The notes: generated by a model not told the origin, from the letters alone. Numbered from the stretch's first letter, positions 50,684 to 61,736 are shown. The stretch is DNA of 64,000 nt from Argyresthia goedartella (GCA_949825045.1 OX463809.1:9017501-9081500); one strand, 5' to 3'. Program-made: numbers and translations.

Positions 50684-51751
50684 TTGAATAATTATACAAA
50701 AAAAACACAAAAACTAGCTAATAGAAATAAAATATTTTGTAAAAATGTAAATTGTAGCAAGGAACGTGTCGAATTAATTAAGGAAATCGATGATTGTAGA
50801 TTATGTTTGGAAAAAACTACAGAAAAGTACGAATGTGACACACGGCGACTCCAGTCAGATATGCATATTTTAAACTCATCATTACAAAGTATTACACGTA
50901 AATATGAGTCAGCACAATACGAAATTAAGGAACATGTGTCGGCTATGAATAGTTTGTTGGAGACGTGTAAGTATAATTATGACACTTTCATATCTTTGAC
51001 CGACAATCACATCTGTGATTGTAAACAAGCTCCAGCGGACTGTTCCGTGCCGACCGTGTGTCCCGCCGAGCAGCCGGCCGAACAGCTGATACTGACCCAG
51101 GCGCCGCCGTCAGTCGACTTGAGTACTAATAGTGTTATCAATAGCGCCTCCTTCTCTCGGACAAAGGATAGGTATATAATGTACAGCGATGAACTTGGAA
51201 AAAATATGGGTTTACAACTTAGTCAGCGCGTGGGCCAGGCAATATTAAATAACTGTATGCCTGGCGCCACATATTCACAAATATTAAACAAAGTGTTGTC
51301 ATCGCAGTTTTTAGAACCAACCACCCTAATTATTTTAATTGGTAGAAGGGAAAATGTATCTAAAAAACTAATTACTAAATACTTTTCCAAATTAAATTCT
51401 TTACAAAATGTAGATAGAATAATCTTGTTTGCGTTTCCCTTCAGCCAATCTTTGTCACAACATGAAAATCATATAAGACATGATTATAATACATTTATAC
51501 ACACATTGACATGTCGTCATTCTGAAAAATTTCATTTCATAGACACCAATATTTGTATTGGAAAATATTTTTATTTGACTAAGGATAGGTATTACCTATC
51601 TAGGTTTTATACAAAACAGATAGCACAGTCACTATCTTATTTTATTTTGAACTCAGTCAAGTTTTTGACTAATGAAACGCCTGCTTCTATTGAGCAGTGT
51701 AATAATAATGACATGTACTCCTTGGAATCTGTTCCAAGCTCTTTAAATTAA
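50684..51751 (+). CDS. LINE ORF1, coiled coil plus esterase-like domain
   Basis: ORF1 proteins of LINEs bind element RNA. The frame is open upstream to about 50655 and has no convincing ATG, so the true N-terminus is lost. Residues about 20-110 are charged and heptad-like (EKYECDTRRLQSDMHILNSS), probably a coiled coil, followed by a P-rich linker (about 118-145). From about 163 the order resembles an SGNH-hydrolase fold: YIMYSDELGKNMG where a GDS motif is expected, CMPGATYSQI, LIILIGRREN and HFIDTN near the end. Several usual catalytic residues are not in place, so enzymatic activity is doubtful. CR1-group ORF1 proteins with esterase domains are known; this is an inferred match by motif order. 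Confidence 0.65.
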   Translation: MNNYTKKTQKLANRNKIFCKNVNCSKERVELIKEIDDCRLCLEKTTEKYECDTRRLQSDMHILNSSLQSITRKYESAQYEIKEHVSAMNSLLETCKYNYDTFISLTDNHICDCKQAPADCSVPTVCPAEQPAEQLILTQAPPSVDLSTNSVINSASFSRTKDRYIMYSDELGKNMGLQLSQRVGQAILNNCMPGATYSQILNKVLSSQFLEPTTLIILIGRRENVSKKLITKYFSKLNSLQNVDRIILFAFPFSQSLSQHENHIRHDYNTFIHTLTCRHSEKFHFIDTNICIGKYFYLTKDRYYLSRFYTKQIAQSLSYFILNSVKFLTNETPASIEQCNNNDMYSLESVPSSLN

Positions 51752-51873
51752 CCCATAGGACAACAGAGAGTAACTCTGGCAGTAATATTAATATTTGTAT
51801 AAATATACCTTCATCTTGCCCATTAAATCAAGTTACTAGTAATGAAAAATGTAAAAGTAAGAATATTTTAAAC

Positions 51874-52356
51874 GTGGTTCATCAAAATATACAGGGCATG
51901 TTAAGTAAAGAACTGGAAATTGAGTTATTCATGAACTGTAATAATATTGATATTTTATGTATAACAGAGCACTTTTTAAAGAGTTATCAGTTCATGTTCA
52001 ACTTTAATAACCACCACGTTGCTAGTTCGTTCAACAGAAAAACAGCTGATCGCGGTGGCTCCTTAATACTTGTAAATAATAGTTTTAAATATAAGGAACG
52101 AGTTGACATAGTGAGCCTGTCTGTTGAGCGTACCATGGAAATAGCCTGTATTGAACTTGAACAACTTATTGTAATGAGCGTATACAGACCACCAGATTCA
52201 TCCTTTGATTTATTCGAAAAGAAAATGGATGAAGTGTTGATTAAAATCAGCGATAAAAACATTTTTTTTATAATTTGTGGTGATTTTAATGTTAATCTGT
52301 TAGAGGATAATTTTAATGTGTTAGAAGATTTAATGTTAATGTGTTTCCTGACTTGA
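51874..52356 (+). pseudogene. LINE ORF2 endonuclease, truncated
   Basis: APE-type endonuclease that would nick the target DNA. Visible are VVHQNIQGM (N-terminal QNI motif), DILCITEH (catalytic E), SVYRPPDSS and IICGDFNVNLL (GDFN catalytic block). After residue 155 the sequence breaks off. The domain's last part (the SDH motif) and the linker to the reverse transcriptase are missing, apparently in one deletion at about 52350-52372. The start codon is not certain; the frame opens near 51870. Confidence 0.8.
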
Positions 52357-52372
52357 TGAAACTAAGTTATAC

Positions 52373-53720
52373 CTTTATTCAAAGCTGGTAGTACATCAGA
52401 CCCCATCAATTTTAGACCCATATCGATACTACCAACGCTTAGCAAAATATTTGAAAAACTCATACTTAATCAATTGCAAAGTCATTTTTATCTCAATAAT
52501 TTAATTCATATTGCTCAGTTTGGTTTCACAAAGGGTCGTTCAACAGCCGATGCTGGTGTTGAACTAATCGACAATATTTTTGATGCCTGGGAAGACGCAA
52601 TGGATGCAATAGGTGTCTTCTGCGATCTATCCAAGGCTTTTGATTGCGTCCATCATGACACTCTTGTCAGGAAGTTACGCCATTATGGTGTAAAAGATCA
52701 GGCACTTGGCCTTCTGGAGTCATATCTAACGATAGGGTTCAGATGGTCGATGTTAATGGGAAAAGATCACCTGGGTCTTCAATAAGTATGGGCGTACCGC
52801 AAGGTTCAATTCTTGGTCCTTTCTTGTTTTTAGTATATATTAATGATTTACCTTACCTTGTTAAAGCAAAACATGGGTTAGTATTGTTTGCTGATGATAC
52901 TTCTTTGATATTTTAAGTTAAAAGACAGCAATCAAATTATGACGAGGTAAACAATGCTATCTCTAGTATAGTGAACTGGTTTACTGTTAACAATTTATTA
53001 CTTAATGAAAAGAAAACTAAATGTATTAAATTCGTGTTACCCAATGTGAACACGGTAACTACAGACATATTTATAAAAGGACAGAGATTGGACCTTGTGC
53101 AGTCGACTGTCTTTTTGGGCATTACTTTAGACGCCAAACTACAATGGGATCCTCATATAAATAAATTGTCGAACAGACTGAGTTCGGCAGCGTTCGCAGT
53201 TAAAAAAATTAGAGCTCTTACCGACGTAGACACCGCTAGACTAGTCTACTTTAGTTACTTTCATAGTCTAATGACCTATGGTATTTTATTGTGGGGTCAC
53301 GCTGCGAATGCTAATAGTATATTTACTCTGCAGAAACGGGCTGTTCGTGCAATTTATAGATTAGGGCCTAGAGTGTCACTGAGGGAAAAGTTTAAAGAAA
53401 TCAATATTCTGACATTTGTGTCTCAATATATCTATGACAATCTTGAGTATGTAAAAAGAAATATAACTAATTTTCAGAAGTACAGTGATATACACAATTT
53501 TAATACTAGAAATAAAGACAAGTTGGTTGCTTATGTAAGCCGACTACATAAAATTAGTAATTCTTTTAAAGGCAATTGTATACGCTATTACAATAATGTC
53601 CCTACTGATATTAAAAACTTACCTTTAGACAAGTTTAAAATAATAATAAAACAGAAATTGTATAAAAAAGGTTACTATAGGATATCTGATTACTTAGAGG
53701 ACAGATGTCCATGGGAATAG
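52373..53720 (+). pseudogene. LINE ORF2 reverse transcriptase, broken
   Basis: Begins in the fingers: LFKAGSTSDPINFRPISILP, then QFGFTKGRSTADA and FCDLSKAFDCVHHDTL with the first catalytic aspartate. Near 52725 the frame shifts; it continues MGVPQGSILGPFLFLVYIND and FADDTSLIF, followed at once by a TAA stop (52914-52916). After the stop the same frame is open to 53720: NWFTVNNLLLNEKKTKCIKF, FLGITLDAKLQWDPHI, HSLMTYGILLWGHA and a C-terminus ending YRISDYLEDRCPWE. At least one frameshift and one stop make it dead. Confidence 0.85.
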
Positions 53721-53970
53721 ATTGTTTGAGTAACAGGCTGTTTCGATATATAATTAGCATTCATTTTGTAATTTGACAATATTTTATTTAAAAAACGAAA
53801 CGCAAAAGATGCGACGACTGTGGAGTTTCTTCGGTGAGCTCTTCTCCACAGATTCCGCCACTGTGTTAGTGAACTCACCCAAAAAAATGTAATGACGGAT
53901 CTAAGTGATGTAACAACATCCTATGGAAATAAATGATTTTTGATTTGATTTTATTTGATTTGACTTAATC

Positions 53971-54541
53971 TACCGCGTGGTGGCGTAGAAATTTATTGAA
54001 CGCAGTCAATGAAGTCAATAGTTTTAGCGTATATGCGCCGCAAAATCTACTTCAACAAGTAGATTTTACGGTGCTCGTACTCTGAAACTATTATCATAAA
54101 AAGAGGTTGTTACAAAAATTACCCGAAATTGTATTTAGTTTATTTAATCAAAAGCTGTTGTATCGTAAAATAACCGAAAAAGAGATACTGCCAAAAACTA
54201 TTTTTAGGCGCCATTTTTTCAATATGGCGGCGGTGCCTGCGGCAAACAAAATTATCTAAAATTACCAATTTTCAAAATTCCCGGATATCTTTTCATGCAT
54301 ATCTACCAAATGACTGGTATTTGTGAAGTGAAGTGATATTCAAGACCAATACAAGGTTACCCAGAGAGCTTCCCCGTGACCTTTGACAGCATAATGCTGG
54401 CCTATTGAGATATCGCTTACTTCAGTTCTTGGCCTGGCAGATGGTCCTTCAAGGCACTTATGTTGAATATCGGCAGCCCACAGCCTGACTCCACAACTCT
54501 CTAAGTGAAATGAAGTGACAAAGTCTAGGTTCCTTGGTTTT
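53971..54541. other. no gene seen
   Basis: Mixed sequence; ATTTTGCGGTGC and GCACCGTAAAATC-like blocks near 54050 and 54090 hint at a short decayed hairpin element. Nothing further can be supported. Confidence 0.35.
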
Positions 54542-55095
54542 TATAGGGTTCCGTACCCGAAGGGTGCCAAAAGGTGCCCTATTACTAATCCTCCACTATC
54601 CGTCCGTCTGTTTGTCTGCCCTTCTGTCTGTATGTCTGTCTGCGGGCTCTATCTCATGACCATAAAAGAGTGAGTTGATATTTTCACAGAATGTGTGTTT
54701 CTGTTGCGGCCGTGTCCCACTGCTGGGTAAAGGCCTCCCCGGTTCGAGCCTACATATCTCTGGTAGCCGCAAGATCAACCCACTACATAACCCAATCGAT
54801 ACAATAATGAACTACACGGTATTTTATAAATTAAAGGGGTTCCCCATACAAGTTCCCCATACATCTAAATATCCTTTCCCTGCGAATAACCAAATCATTA
54901 TCATTCAAATATCATTGATGATTTCGCATTTTAGTCGTAGTCTTCGGTGTTGCGGTTGGTTTGACGTCGGATTCGCAATCTTTAGAGAAACCAAGTTCAG
55001 TCTTTTTTTTGTTTCTATTATTTTTAGTCCGTAAGTTTTCTTGTACGGTGGTACGGAACCTTTTGTGTGCGAATCCCATCCCACCCGCACTTGAA
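54542..55095 (+). repeat. common GGGTTCCGTACC repeat, split
   Basis: The 5' part is at 54542-54710 (TAGGGTTCCGTACCCGAAGG, GTCCGTCTGTTTGTCTGCCC, GATATTTTCACAGAATGTGT), the 3' end at 55040-55095 (GGTGGTACGGAACCTTTTGT, CGAATCCCATCCCACCCGCA). Between them lies foreign sequence, including a minus-strand RTE LINE end (CCCACTGCTGGGTAAAGGCC + TCCCCGG at 54717-54745). Confidence 0.7.
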
Positions 55096-56004
55096 AGATT
55101 TTTTCAGTCCTAAAAAGGTACATTATTTTTTAACAATTTCGCCGCCACTTTACAGGCTCATTCATTAAACAAAAAAAAAAAATAGCTTAGAAACTATACA
55201 TTACCTGTGAGACATTTATCAATCGACGATAATCATCAAGATCTCTGTATGCCTTTCGACCTCACTGCTGAACAAAATGGCTTATATATATTATTTATTT
55301 TATAATTATATTTATATTTCGCTCTGATTTGATTTACCCATTTCCTGCTGGAGCAAAATTCCTACATTCTGAACATGACTTTCGAATGGGGAGCATTTCC
55401 TTTGTGTCTGTATAATTAATCCTGTCCTCAATTACTGGGACGAAGCGAGAATGTACGAACAAATAGGTAGTACAAGAAGATCCCCATTGGTCCTTTGATT
55501 GAAATGGGAAAATGGTTATTCTACATAATAAAGTTGTTGTACCAAAAGTAGGCATTGCAAATTACTCGGTATTTTCTAAAAAATATATAACACGCCATCA
55601 AAAAGACGTGGAATTGAATTTACGTAATCGTGGTTAATCAAACCATCATTCCATGTTGGCAAAAAAGGAAGTGGCTCATTCCTGGCGGGGGGCGGAAACA
55701 AGCTGTCCATAAAGAATAATGATGATCAAGATACGGCAGAAAAATATAGTAAAATAAATGCTTTTATTTGCCACCAACCAATAGGTCAGGGCCTCTTCTA
55801 TCAGCCGCTTTACCGCCTCTACGTAACATGAACTATTTATTGCTGCGTCATCATGACTGCTAAGTTTTCAAAGGATCGTAATATAGAGCTGGAGAAACAG
55901 TGTGGCGGGAAGGGGTGTGTGTCACGTGACTAGTAATAAGGTAACTGGGTCATGCTACTGTAGACCCTGGGCATTCCTGGGGCCTATAATACAATACTTA
56001 CATA
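55096..56004. other. no gene seen
   Basis: AT-rich with one GGCGGGGGGCGGAAAC patch near 55684. No supported element or gene. Confidence 0.4.
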
Positions 56005-56370
56005 TTTGTAATAGAGAAGCTTCGGATAGTATATTTATCATATTTTATAATATTTTGAGACTTATAAGTTAGAAGGCCCCTCTTTTGAATGTTTTTTTTT
56101 ATAAGGTATTGATTTTCAACGAAATATACGAAAAGCGCTTCTTTTAAAACACCCCATCAGAGGAAGTGACATAATAGTCGTTGTCAGTGAGGGACAGAGC
56201 TATGCGTCACTCTCGCTTTCCTTGTCCATGCGATAAAAGGACAAGGAGATTGACGCATATTGTCTCTGTCTCTTACTACTACAACTATTACATCACTTCC
56301 GCGGTAAGTCAGTTTTCGCGTTAAACTGTCAACTCTCAGATGAACCCGCGATTTTTGTCATTAAATTATA
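56005..56370 (+). repeat. dispersed repeat, copy 1
   Basis: Shares with 63033-63670: TAGAGAAGCTTC, ATATTTATCA, TAATATTTTGAGAC, GGCYCCTCTTTTG, CGGAAGTGA-like, a GGGACAGAGCTATGCGTCAC block, and the end TTTTCGCGTTAAACTGTCAA, AACCCGCGATTTTTG. The centre is a hairpin-like pair of GACAGAG/CTCTGTC blocks (56190-56275). Confidence 0.65.
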
Positions 56371-56449
56371 GTTTAATGTTTATATGTGCTCGTGGTCTAT
56401 TCGACATGATGTGCGTAAACATGTACGCAAACATAAATACCTAATTGTT

Positions 56450-56830
56450 TCCTATTGTATAAATTGTATAAAATTGTATAAATTGACAGTGACCAGATGT
56501 GTACACAAATATAATTGTACCACAAAAGCGCTATACTATTTAATACATGTATTTTTAAAATAGAATACAATTTTGGTAATGAATACACATTTGTAATTAT
56601 TTTGATTCTTGTTTTAGTTACAACTGTACAATTTTGTACAATTCTGCGCCGGTAAATATTTGTGTTAGAGGCCCCTGTTCTCTATCCCACAAATATTTAC
56701 AAGTGTACAAAATTACATTGATAATATTGTAGATTGTAGTTACAATTGACAAATTTTTAAGTACAAATATGTACCATGACTATTTTGTAGATGCACTATT
56801 GTTTTAATTACAAATTTTGTCTTGTCGGGG
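56450..56830. repeat. TGTACAATTTT-rich region with hairpin
   Basis: Many copies of TTGTATAAATTGTATAAAA-, GTACAATTTTGTACAATT- and TTACAATTG-type motifs. In the middle GTAAATATTTGTG (56651-56663) is inverted as CACAAATATTTAC (56687-56699). Possibly a diverged MITE of about 380 bp. Confidence 0.45.
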
Positions 56831-56967
56831 ATACATATGCAGACGTAACGACCCGATTATTGTGACGCGATGTATTCTTTTTCTGTTCCCATTTACCGCT
56901 ACCATCATTTGGAATCACTAGTATTTTATATCATATTCACGAAAATAGTAAATCGAGTTTAAAAACA

Positions 56968-57165
56968 TGGGGTGCTGCTGGGTCGGCCACGTAAATCGTA
57001 TGCACCAGACAGATGGGCGAAAATCGCCACTGACTGGGTGCCACAGGACGGATACCGGCGTAGAGGCAGGCCTGGATGGCGGGATGACCTTGACAAGTTT
57101 CTGCCGGGGTGGCCAGAGGTGGCAGAGACCGGGGAAGTGTGGAGTTTTTATTTGATTTAGGTATT
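56968..57165 (+). pseudogene. LINE ORF2 C-terminal fragment
   Basis: The frame reads LLGRPRKSYAPDRWAKIATD, RRRGRPGWRDDLDKFLPGWP and stops after WSFYLI. The GRPXXRWXDD-like pattern followed by a tryptophan-containing end is the usual C-terminus of RTE-type and related LINE proteins. Both ends are cut. Confidence 0.65.
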
Positions 57166-57510
57166 GTTCTATCAACAATTTATAAAATTGTTTAAGAAGG
57201 TAAAACCGCTGCAGAAATGGGTGCCAAAATAACCGCAACAGGAAAATCGAGAAAAAGGTCACGTGACAAAATAGAAGTTGACTACATCAGGCAAAAAGTG
57301 GATGAATTTAATGCGATTAAAAAGGAATTGCCTACGACAGTAAACTGTTTACTTTATTAAGAGACAAAGTAATTTCCAAGGTGGTAGAGAAACACTTCGT
57401 AAATTGTTACGAAAAATTGGCTTTCGTTTCCGAAAAATACAAATCAACGCAAGGTGTTAACCGAGCGCAACGATATTTCTGCGCGGAGAGCTAATTATTT
57501 AGAAGAATTG

Positions 57511-57766
57511 AATAATAATAATTATAATAATACCTTGGACACTATTTACACACATTGATCTAGCCCCAAACTAGGATTCCCTGTATCTTGGGTACTAGAC
57601 AACGATACACTATATATAGATAAATATAATACTTAGACAGATAAACAACCATGACTAGGGAACAAACATCGTTTCTCATCAAACAAATATTTGCCCCCAC
57701 CGGGACTCGCACCCGGGACCCTTGGCTTCGTAGGCAGGGACACTGCCGACTCGGCCATTCGGGTCG
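57511..57766 (-). mobile_element. SINE-C copy inside the transposase
   Basis: Minus-strand copy of the SINE at 7471-7712: CGACCCGAATGGCCGAGTCG with the A box, GTGCGAGTCCCGGTGG as B box, AAATATTTGTTTGATGAGAA, TGGTTGTTTATCTGTCTAAG, GATACAGGGAATCCTAGTTT and an ATT-repeat tail (57511-57531). Confidence 0.85.
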
Positions 57767-57819
57767 TGAATCAAAACGCATTATCAGCGTTCGACCGGTT
57801 GTATACTTAGAGGAGACAT

Positions 57820-58170
57820 GTCACCGTAAGATAGTCACTAACCGTTAGTTGATAAACTAACGCGTTAGTTGATCAATTATCGACAGATAGCAAACCCGTT
57901 TAGAATTTAAGATTCTTTTGTTCTTACATGTCAACCTAACACGAAAACCATTCGGGGGCTTCGCTACGCTCGCCCCCTCTAGCCTTCACATAAGCTACCG
58001 TAGTATTTGCCCTGGTATTTCGTTTGCAATTCAAGTTTAAATCAGTTTATCAACTAACGCGTCATATAGTAAGCACTACGCTACAGTTTACTATCTGTCG
58101 ATAGTTGACCAACTAGCGAGAAAAAAAACGTTAGTTTATAAACTAACGGTTTTGACAATCTTACGGTGAC
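57820..58170. mobile_element. 351-bp TIR element (MITE type B) inside the transposase
   Basis: Ends GTCACCGTAAGATAGTCACT + AACCGTTAGTTGATAAACTA and, on the minus strand, GTCACCGTAAGATTGTCAAA + ACCGTTAGTTTATAAACTAA; TIRs of about 75 bp with indels. Removing it rejoins the transposase (EET | YIHSS) with a possible 2-bp AT duplication. The core (57930-58015) is TGTCAACCTAACACG, GGGGCTTCGCTACGCTCGCC, CCTTCACATAAGCTACCG and TATTTGCCCTGG, homologous to the core of the element at 13628-14131. Confidence 0.8.
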
Positions 58171-58910
58171 ATATACATTCTTCACGAACCACTAATAAGT
58201 GTTGGCAAAATCAAGAAACAAATGGAGTTCTAGAACCTGTATCTTAAGGGCAACGTTTTATCATTGTTCATGCAGGAGGAGAAACGAGTCCAAAACGCAG
58301 ATCTTGTATTTAAATCAAATACGAAAAGTGGAGACAACCACGACGAAATGAATTACACAAACTTCGAAAAGTGGTTAACCGAAAAATTACTACACAATCT
58401 TGAAGAACAATCTTTGGTAGTCATGAACAACGCTCCAAATCACAGCATTCGGGTTAATAAGACTCCAACTACAAACACAAACAAACCCGAAATTCAAAAG
58501 TGATTGACGAGAATCGTCGAGATTTCTCATGAAATGACTAAACCACAGTTGCTGGAGATGGTCAAACGAAACAACCCTGACCCTGAGTATGAAGTTGGTA
58601 ATTTATTTACACAACATGGTCACAAATGCTTATGGCTGCCAGCGTATCACTGTGATCTAAGTCCTATTGAGATGGCATGAAAAGGAAAGTAGCAGAAGTA
58701 AACATAGAGCACAAAAATGAAAATATGCCGAAACTAGTAACCGAAGCGTTCAGTTCTATTGATTTCTCAGAATGGCAATTTTGCACACGTGCACAAAATT
58801 GAAGAGCGATATCGACGAAAAGACGGATATTTAGATCAGCACTTTCGATGGAGGCGCAATCGCAAAATTTTTTTGGTTTTCATTGTAATTTCTGCCTTAT
58901 TTGTAATGAA

Positions 58911-59324
58911 ATAAAGTAAAATTACCAGTCTCGCGACAACTTGGGATGAGGACTTTTTTGTCATCGGAATTTCTGTCTTACTATCATTGTCATAAAGTGA
59001 AATTAGCCATCCCATTGTGCGGAAAAGATAAAACACGAAAATACGCATTTTCCCAGATTATAAAGGGGTTTTTGGGGACAAAAAATCGATCTGACTATCT
59101 AGACAATCTTGAAACAATTTTGCCCGCAAAATCCCCTTCATAGCAAATTTCATCGAAAACTTTAGAGCCCTTTTCGAGAACTCAAACCATGTTTATTCGG
59201 GGAGTTTGGAGTAGGTATAGTGCGACGGACAATATTCTTTGGGAGTAGAGGTGGTTTGTAGTGAACACCTTTCTGTTCGAAATTCGGTGCTCAGTTATAT
59301 AGTGGGTGAAATATGATTTTTAAA
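58911..59324. other. no gene seen
   Basis: TTTTCATTGTAATTTCTGCC near 58875 and TCATCGGAATTTCTGTCTTA near 58965 with following AAAGTRAAATTA blocks form an approximate direct repeat of about 90 bases. Otherwise nothing supported. Confidence 0.35.
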
Positions 59325-59855
59325 ACATAATTCATAAGTCTTTATTGCACACACATATTTAATTTAAAAGGTTAATTAGGAGAAATCATATGTACAAAGG
59401 CGAGCTTATCTCTAAAAAGAGATTTCTTCCAGCAAACCAAGGCATGAAAGGGAAATGTATCATGAAAGGGTAGGCAGTGTACAATATCTAATATCTAATT
59501 TATACTAAAATACATATAATATAAAATACGGATAATAAAATACTGATATACCAGACTACTAAATACAATACATACATATACCTGCAAATATAGTTTATAT
59601 ATTATAATGATATACTTTAACTCTCACGAAAGAGAGAGGAAGTGCTCTTTTACCCGGTTTTTGAAAGAGACAATAGTGGGACAGTCTCTTATAGTGCAAG
59701 GTAGTGCGTTCCACAGTCGGACCGCCTGCAACCTGAACGAGTGCTCATATGCCGAGGTGCTATGCCTTGGAGTGGCTAATAGTGAGACCGTGTGAGATCT
59801 CCGGTGCCGATCTCCTGAAAAGAGATACTCAAAGCGGTCTCGAAGTCAGCTGGGG
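59325..59855 (-). pseudogene. Jockey/R1-like LINE C-terminus and 3' UTR
   Basis: The minus-strand frame from 59850 to about 59620 reads LRDRFEYLFSGDRHRRSHTV, LATPRHSTSAYEHSFRLQAV, RLWNALPCTIRDCPTIVSFK, NRVKEHFLSLS and stop. The F...R.WN.LP...R...S...FK.R.K.H pattern is the usual C-terminus of Jockey/R1-like LINEs. The 3' UTR has the GGAAGAAATCTCTTTTTAGA + GATAAGCTCGCC block (59400-59440) shared with 32335-32450. The frame is intact as far as it goes. A smaller scrap is at 36770-36822. Confidence 0.75.
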
Positions 59856-59988
59856 TAGCGCGGGTTTTTCAATATACATTTTTATTATGTGTTATAACAA
59901 ATGTACACAATAAATTTCCCTGTGTTCTTAGATAATTAGCCTTACTAGATAAATCATAAGTTCCAACAACTCGTAAAAAAACCGGCCA

Positions 59989-60377
59989 AGTGCGAGTCGG
60001 ACTCGCGCACGAAGGGTTCCGTATCACCGTACAATGGTAGGGATGGTGTGGAGTGAATAGTTTGGATTTTACATAGTTAGCAAAATATTGTTTACATAGT
60101 TATTGGTGCGGATACTTTCACACTTCATGTACGTAACCAGGTGCATTCATAAGTTTGTATGTGGTATTGAAAGAGTTGTTGTATGGGAGCCCCCTTTAAT
60201 ATTTATTTTATTCTGTTTTTTAGTATAATTGTTGTTAAAGCGGCGACGAAAATACATCATCTGTGAAAATTTCAACTGTCTAACTATCCCAGTTCATGAG
60301 ATACAGCCTGGTGACAGACAGACAGCGGAGTCTTAGTAATAGGGTACCGTTTTTACCCTTTGGGTACGGAACCCTAA
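59989..60377 (-). repeat. common GGGTTCCGTACC repeat, near complete
   Basis: Full minus-strand copy from TTTAGGGTTCCGTACCCAAA to GTCCGACTCGCACTTGGCCG. It includes the ACCACATACAAACTTATGAA block that is missing from the shorter copies. The microsatellite part has contracted (GACAGACAGACAGCGGAG only). Confidence 0.85.
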
Positions 60378-60524
60378 AAAAGAAAGTAATGATCTTCGAA
60401 AATTATTAAATTGTAAATCGCCAAGGTAAGAAAATTATTTAAAAATTCTTCTAAATGAAAGTCTAAGTAAGGGCTAGTCATTTCGCTCTATCACGCCGTT
60501 CGGTACACACGAGTCCCGACCTAA

Positions 60525-60777
60525 CCAGCAGCCTTATGGCGTAAAGTCGTCTGAGCTATAAACTTCATATAGACTTTTACGTTTGACACCTTGCACCAGC
60601 TTCATCTGTCAAATTGGTATCACGCAAGTAGCATAATAATGGAGGCCAAACCCAAGCTCATTGAATGAAGCCTAGAAGCCTTCGGTGATACCCCGCAATC
60701 GATGAAATTGTATGAGCATGAGATGAACCATAGACACACGCTATGAACTTCATAGAGTTACGCCATAAGGCTGCTGG
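60525..60777. mobile_element. 253-bp MITE
   Basis: CCAGCAGCCTTATGGCGTAA (60525-60544) is exactly inverted at 60758-60777. Inside, AACTTCATATAGAC and CTATGAACTTCATAG continue the symmetry loosely. Confidence 0.7.
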
Positions 60778-60839
60778 CTCCTATCCGACCGCTTCCGTTC
60801 GCCCGCTTAAGCGCATGACGCATCGCGTTCTACCTAACC

Positions 60840-61204
60840 TCAAAATGAATACTTGTCCGGTTGCAACGATAACTCTGCAAGACTTGCAAAACCGCTGATC
60901 TCAACCGCAGTCAAGTCTCACCGGTTGACTTCCCCTCGGCTTCTTCAATCATAACTCCCAATAACGGTATCCAAGCCCATGCACAAGCTGTGGTATCACC
61001 AGCACTGGAAACCGTAATGCACGAACTACGTCAAAGTATCACCTCGATAGATTATCCTCTCCTATGGCTGCCGCAGTTAGATCAGTTACATAAATCCAAA
61101 CTACCATCAAAACATTAGAAGATAACCTGACTGCATCATCTCATGAAATCTTGAAGCTTACTGGAAGAACAGAAGACATTGAAAACCGAGTCCACAGTGA
61201 ACTT
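60840..61204 (+). pseudogene. possible LINE ORF1 relic
   Basis: A broken plus-strand frame ends IQTTIKTLEDNLTASSHEIL + KLTGRTEDIENRVHSEL, a coiled-coil-like stretch similar in style to LINE ORF1 proteins. Stops interrupt it upstream. It is cut at 61205 by the MITE-A end. Confidence 0.4.
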
Positions 61205-61285
61205 GGTTAAACTTCGGCATTTAATTAACGGTCTAGAGAGTTAGTTAGGTGCATGATTTAACCAACTAACTGCGACATATATACA
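61205..61285 (+). repeat. right end of MITE type A
   Basis: AACTTGGTTAAACTTCGGCA, TTTAATTAACGGTCTAGAGA, GTTAGTTAGGTGCATGATTT, AACCAACTAACTGCGACA matches 14050-14126. The rest of the element is missing. Confidence 0.75.
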
Positions 61286-61736
61286 TATATAATAAAAAAC
61301 GGCAAACAACACCAGATGGAACTAAAATGTAGATTATATACTTTGTAGAATACTACATAAAATCCTACTCATAGCTTATCTAACAAATATACCTAGGTAC
61401 CCTTTAGCGGTACCTAACAATATGTTAGGTATAAATGCTCTACACATACTATCAAAATATTAGAGTATTGAGATCAACACAATAAACTTTAGACGTAACA
61501 TCGAACTATATACCAAATAAAAGGTGATTGTGTTAACTGAAACTTGGCTTATTCAGTAACGACTACTCAGTATTTAGAAGAGATCTTAACTATAGACTTC
61601 ATATAGTCTGTCTTTAACAGTGTGACGAAAATGATGGAATACCATTCATTACTCAGCAATCGAACCATGTAACTAAATTGACTACAGTGTTTAATGAAAA
61701 TCCGTAGTAAAAAATGTAGGTTTACAGTCAGACATT
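61286..61736. other. no gene seen
   Basis: AT-rich sequence with no supported feature. Confidence 0.4.

Larger units (their letters stand above)
50655..53970 (+). mobile_element. CR1/Jockey-like LINE, internally deleted
   Basis: Contains ORF1, an ORF2 endonuclease, then a deletion, and the reverse transcriptase to the 3' end, which closes with a TTTGATTTGAT-type tail (53935-53970). 5' truncated: ORF1 is open to the edge at about 50655. The related relics at 6950, 13075, 14510 and 61756 belong to the same broad group. Confidence 0.8.
57165..58910 (+). pseudogene. IS630/Tc1-type transposase relic with nested insertions
   Basis: DDE transposase of the insect IS630/Tc1 group. In pieces and in several frames: MGAKITATGKSRKRSRDKIE near 57217, GGRETLRKLLRKIGFRFRKI near 57380-57440, NDISARRANYLEEL at 57470-57510; then SINE-C; then VRPVVYLEET (57787-57818), where the first catalytic aspartate is glutamate; then a MITE; then YIHSSRTTNKCWQNQETNGV, RFIIVHAGGE, GDNHDEMNYTNFEKWLTEKL and VVMNNAPNHS, where the second aspartate is asparagine. 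HCDLSPIEMA has the catalytic glutamate. Stops and frameshifts are frequent near 58500-58900. Clearly dead for a long time. Confidence 0.8.
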
